From positions 11,701 through 19,289 of the forward strand of contig HF989443.1 of NCBI GenBank assembly GCA_000432175.1: DNA of 7,589 nt. Direction: 5' to 3'. Positions 6,222-7,589 of the stretch are shown here, piece after piece. Made by a program: the position numbers and the translations under genes. The stretch comes from Eubacterium sp. CAG:786. GTDB lineage: Bacteria; Bacillota; Clostridia; Oscillospirales; Ruminococcaceae. The number at the start of each line of letters is the position of its first letter. Position 1 is the stretch's first letter. A model generated the notes under the pieces. That model made no database searches. It was given only the letters and a program-made list of their open reading frames with translations, and was not told the origin of the DNA.

Positions 6222-6385
6222 AGGTAACCTCTAAAAACCTCCTTCACGGCAGATTTCTATGACTTATATCATCTGTTGCGTTACCAAACCTTGAAATACA
6301 TCCAGTATTACTTCGGTTTGGTGCCTAGCATCTGATATAAGTCATGTACGAAATCTGCTCGTGTCCCGGTTTTTATAGGTTACCT
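6222..6385. repeat. 164-bp imperfect inverted repeat, MITE-like or extragenic palindromic element
   Basis: Nearly the whole stretch folds back on itself in nested paired blocks. AGGTAACCT (6222-6230) pairs with AGGTTACCT (6377-6385), and TAAAAACC (6232-6239) with GGTTTTTA (6368-6375). CACG (6245-6248) pairs with CGTG (6360-6363), and GCAGATTTC (6249-6257) with GAAATCTGC (6350-6358). TGACTTATATCA (6260-6271) pairs with TGATATAAGTCA (6333-6344), and ACCAAACC (6283-6290) with GGTTTGGT (6315-6322). At the tip AATAC (6295-6299) pairs with GTATT (6305-6309) around a 5-nt loop. That is about 55 base pairs in all, broken by short internal loops. No ORF of note is inside. Its size, terminal inverted repeats and intergenic place are typical of a non-autonomous transposable element. 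Other copies and the parent transposase cannot be seen here. A role as a terminator or mRNA stabiliser is possible but no U-tract follows. Confidence 0.8.
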
Positions 6386-6396
6386 GAAAATATTAC

Positions 6397-6408
6397 GTCC
6401 CCAGGGAC
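6397..6408. promoter_or_regulatory. 12-bp palindrome GTCCCCAGGGAC in the tig 5' region
   Basis: GTCCC (6397-6401) and GGGAC (6404-6408) are perfectly complementary around CA, directly between the hairpin repeat and the tig ribosome site. As RNA it would form a 4-bp GTCC/GGAC stem with a CCAG loop. It could be a protein-binding site or a small structure near the start. I see no proof of function, and no clear -35/-10 pair for tig in 6386-6427. Confidence 0.3.
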
Positions 6409-6417
6409 AAGGAAGGA
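6409..6417 (+). promoter_or_regulatory. Ribosome binding site for tig
   Basis: AAGGAAGGA contains two overlapping AGGA-like cores. The nearer one ends 10 nt before ATG 6428, a slightly long but acceptable gap. No other in-frame start upstream competes. Confidence 0.6.
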
Positions 6418-6427
6418 AAACATAATC

Positions 6428-7589
6428 ATGGAGATCATTTCCCAGAACAGCACAGCTACAAATACCACAGCGATCGAGTTCGCTTTCAGCGCAGAGGAAT
6501 TCGAGAACGCTATTTCCGCAGCTTACAACAAGAGAAAGAAGAACATCACTGTTCCCGGTTTCCGCAAGGGCAAGGCTCCCCGCAAGGTTATCGAGGCTCA
6601 GTACGGCGAGGGCGTTTTCTTTGAGGACGCTGTAAACAGCCTGTACAACCAGAATATCGCCGATATCGTTGAAAAGACCGGTCTCGAGGTCGTTGACGTA
6701 GAGAACACCGAAGTCGTTGAGGTAAGCAAGGAGAACGGCGTTAAGTTCAAGGCTGACCTTATCACCAAGCCCGTAGTAGAAATTTCTGACTATAAGGGAT
6801 TAGAAGTTAAGAAAACAACCAAGAATGTAGATGACGCTGCTGTTGACGCAGAGATCGAAAAGGTTCGCAACAGAAACGCAAGAAGCATCTCCGTTGATGA
6901 CAGAGCTGCACAGAACGGCGATACCGCTGTTATCGACTTCGAGGGCTTCCTTGATGGCGTTGCTTTCGAGGGCGGCAAGGGCGAGAAGTTCCCGCTGGAG
7001 CTCGGTTCCGGTTCCTTTATCCCCGGATTTGAGGATCAGATCGTTGGCAAGAACATCGGCGACGAGTTTGATGTAAACGTTACATTCCCTGAGCACTATC
7101 AGGCTGAGAACCTCGCTGGCAAACCCGCTGTATTCAAGTGCAAGCTGCACGAACTGAAGGGCAAGGAGCTGCCTGAGGTTGACGACGAGTTCGTTAAGGA
7201 CGTCAGCGAGTTCGATACCCTCGACGAGTACAAGGCTGACATCAAGTCCAAGCTGGAGAAGGCTGCTGCTGACGAGGCTTCCACAAACCTCGACAACGCA
7301 CTGGTTGACGCTGTTATCGCAAAGATGACTGCTGAGGTTCCTCAGGTTATGTACCAGCGCCGTATCGACGACATCGTTCGTGAGTGGAGCGCAAGAAACC
7401 GTATCCGCATCGAGGATTACCTCAAGTACACCGGCGCTACAATGGATCAGTTCAGAGCTAACTTCACAGAGGTTGCTAAGCGCCAGGTTGACCTGCGCCT
7501 CGCTCTCAAGAAGATTGCTGAGCTGGAGAACATCACTGTAACTGACGAGGATCTCGAGAAGGAATACGCTGATATGGCTGAGCAGTACA
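6428..7589 (+). CDS. tig: Trigger factor, ribosome-associated chaperone / peptidyl-prolyl isomerase, 3' truncated by window
   Basis: Trigger factor binds at the ribosome exit tunnel (L23) and shields nascent chains. The frame stays open from ATG 6428 to the last base, giving 387 codons; the family usually has about 420-450, so only the C-terminal tail is missing. The ribosome-binding signature GFRKGKAPRKVIE is at 44-56. The FKBP-type isomerase domain spans about 163-245, with NGDTAVIDFEGFLDG (163-177) and FPLELGSGSFIPGFE (192-206). From about 245 the helical C-terminal chaperone domain begins (KELPEVDDEFVKDVSEF), continuing through VPQVMYQRRID. No internal stop or frameshift is seen. Codon use is strongly biased (AAG; GCT/GCA for Ala), as in rplS and thrC, consistent with an abundant protein. 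clpP and clpX often follow tig but lie outside the window if present. Confidence 0.97.
   Translation, partial: MEIISQNSTATNTTAIEFAFSAEEFENAISAAYNKRKKNITVPGFRKGKAPRKVIEAQYGEGVFFEDAVNSLYNQNIADIVEKTGLEVVDVENTEVVEVSKENGVKFKADLITKPVVEISDYKGLEVKKTTKNVDDAAVDAEIEKVRNRNARSISVDDRAAQNGDTAVIDFEGFLDGVAFEGGKGEKFPLELGSGSFIPGFEDQIVGKNIGDEFDVNVTFPEHYQAENLAGKPAVFKCKLHELKGKELPEVDDEFVKDVSEFDTLDEYKADIKSKLEKAAADEASTNLDNALVDAVIAKMTAEVPQVMYQRRIDDIVREWSARNRIRIEDYLKYTGATMDQFRANFTEVAKRQVDLRLALKKIAELENITVTDEDLEKEYADMAEQY

Noticed and set aside
6219..6246. Separate small hairpin TGAAGG / CCTTCA at the left edge of the repeat
   Set aside because: Six base pairs around a 16-nt loop, with no U-tract. It competes with the much larger fold of 6222-6385 and is probably incidental.

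Overview
The window is typical chromosomal DNA of a Gram-positive, anaerobic Clostridia-type bacterium, probably Ruminococcus or a close Oscillospiraceae relative. The grounds are gene content and order (rplS-lepB-rbgA-rnhB-yraN), long-form threonine synthase, protein sequence style, strong AGGAGG-type ribosome sites and moderate GC. The species is an inference and was not checked against any database. All genes lie on the + strand.

Layout. (1) 2-724 is the 3' part of a divergent ASKHA-fold protein of the DUF4445 / corrinoid-protein-activator type; its start lies outside the window. (2) 725-955 holds an extended -10 promoter and a structured mRNA leader of about 165 nt. (3) 956-3946 is a compact operon: ribosomal protein L19, signal peptidase I, ribosome-assembly GTPase RbgA, RNase HII and the UPF0102/YraN nuclease-like protein. 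From lepB onward every junction overlaps, by 4, 35 and 8 nt. (4) 4000-6203 carries threonine synthase and a small metallophosphoesterase of the COG1768 type that starts at TTG. (5) 6204-6427 is intergenic and is dominated by a 164-bp imperfect hairpin that looks like a MITE or repeat element. (6) 6428 to the window end is trigger factor, cut off at its C-terminus.

How the genes fit together. L19 is a 50S protein and RbgA is a late 50S assembly GTPase; with LepB (export), RNase HII (ribonucleotide removal from DNA) and YraN they form a growth-related operon. Trigger factor handles nascent chains at the ribosome exit. Threonine synthase and the phosphoesterase have no evident functional tie to it. 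rplS, thrC and tig use GCT/GCA for Ala and AAG for Lys much more than the other genes do, as expected for high expression.

I see no CRISPR array, phage gene, toxin system or clearly new multi-gene system. The items most worth a second look are the hairpin repeat before tig, the folded rplS leader, and the ASKHA protein whose usual signature motifs have eroded.
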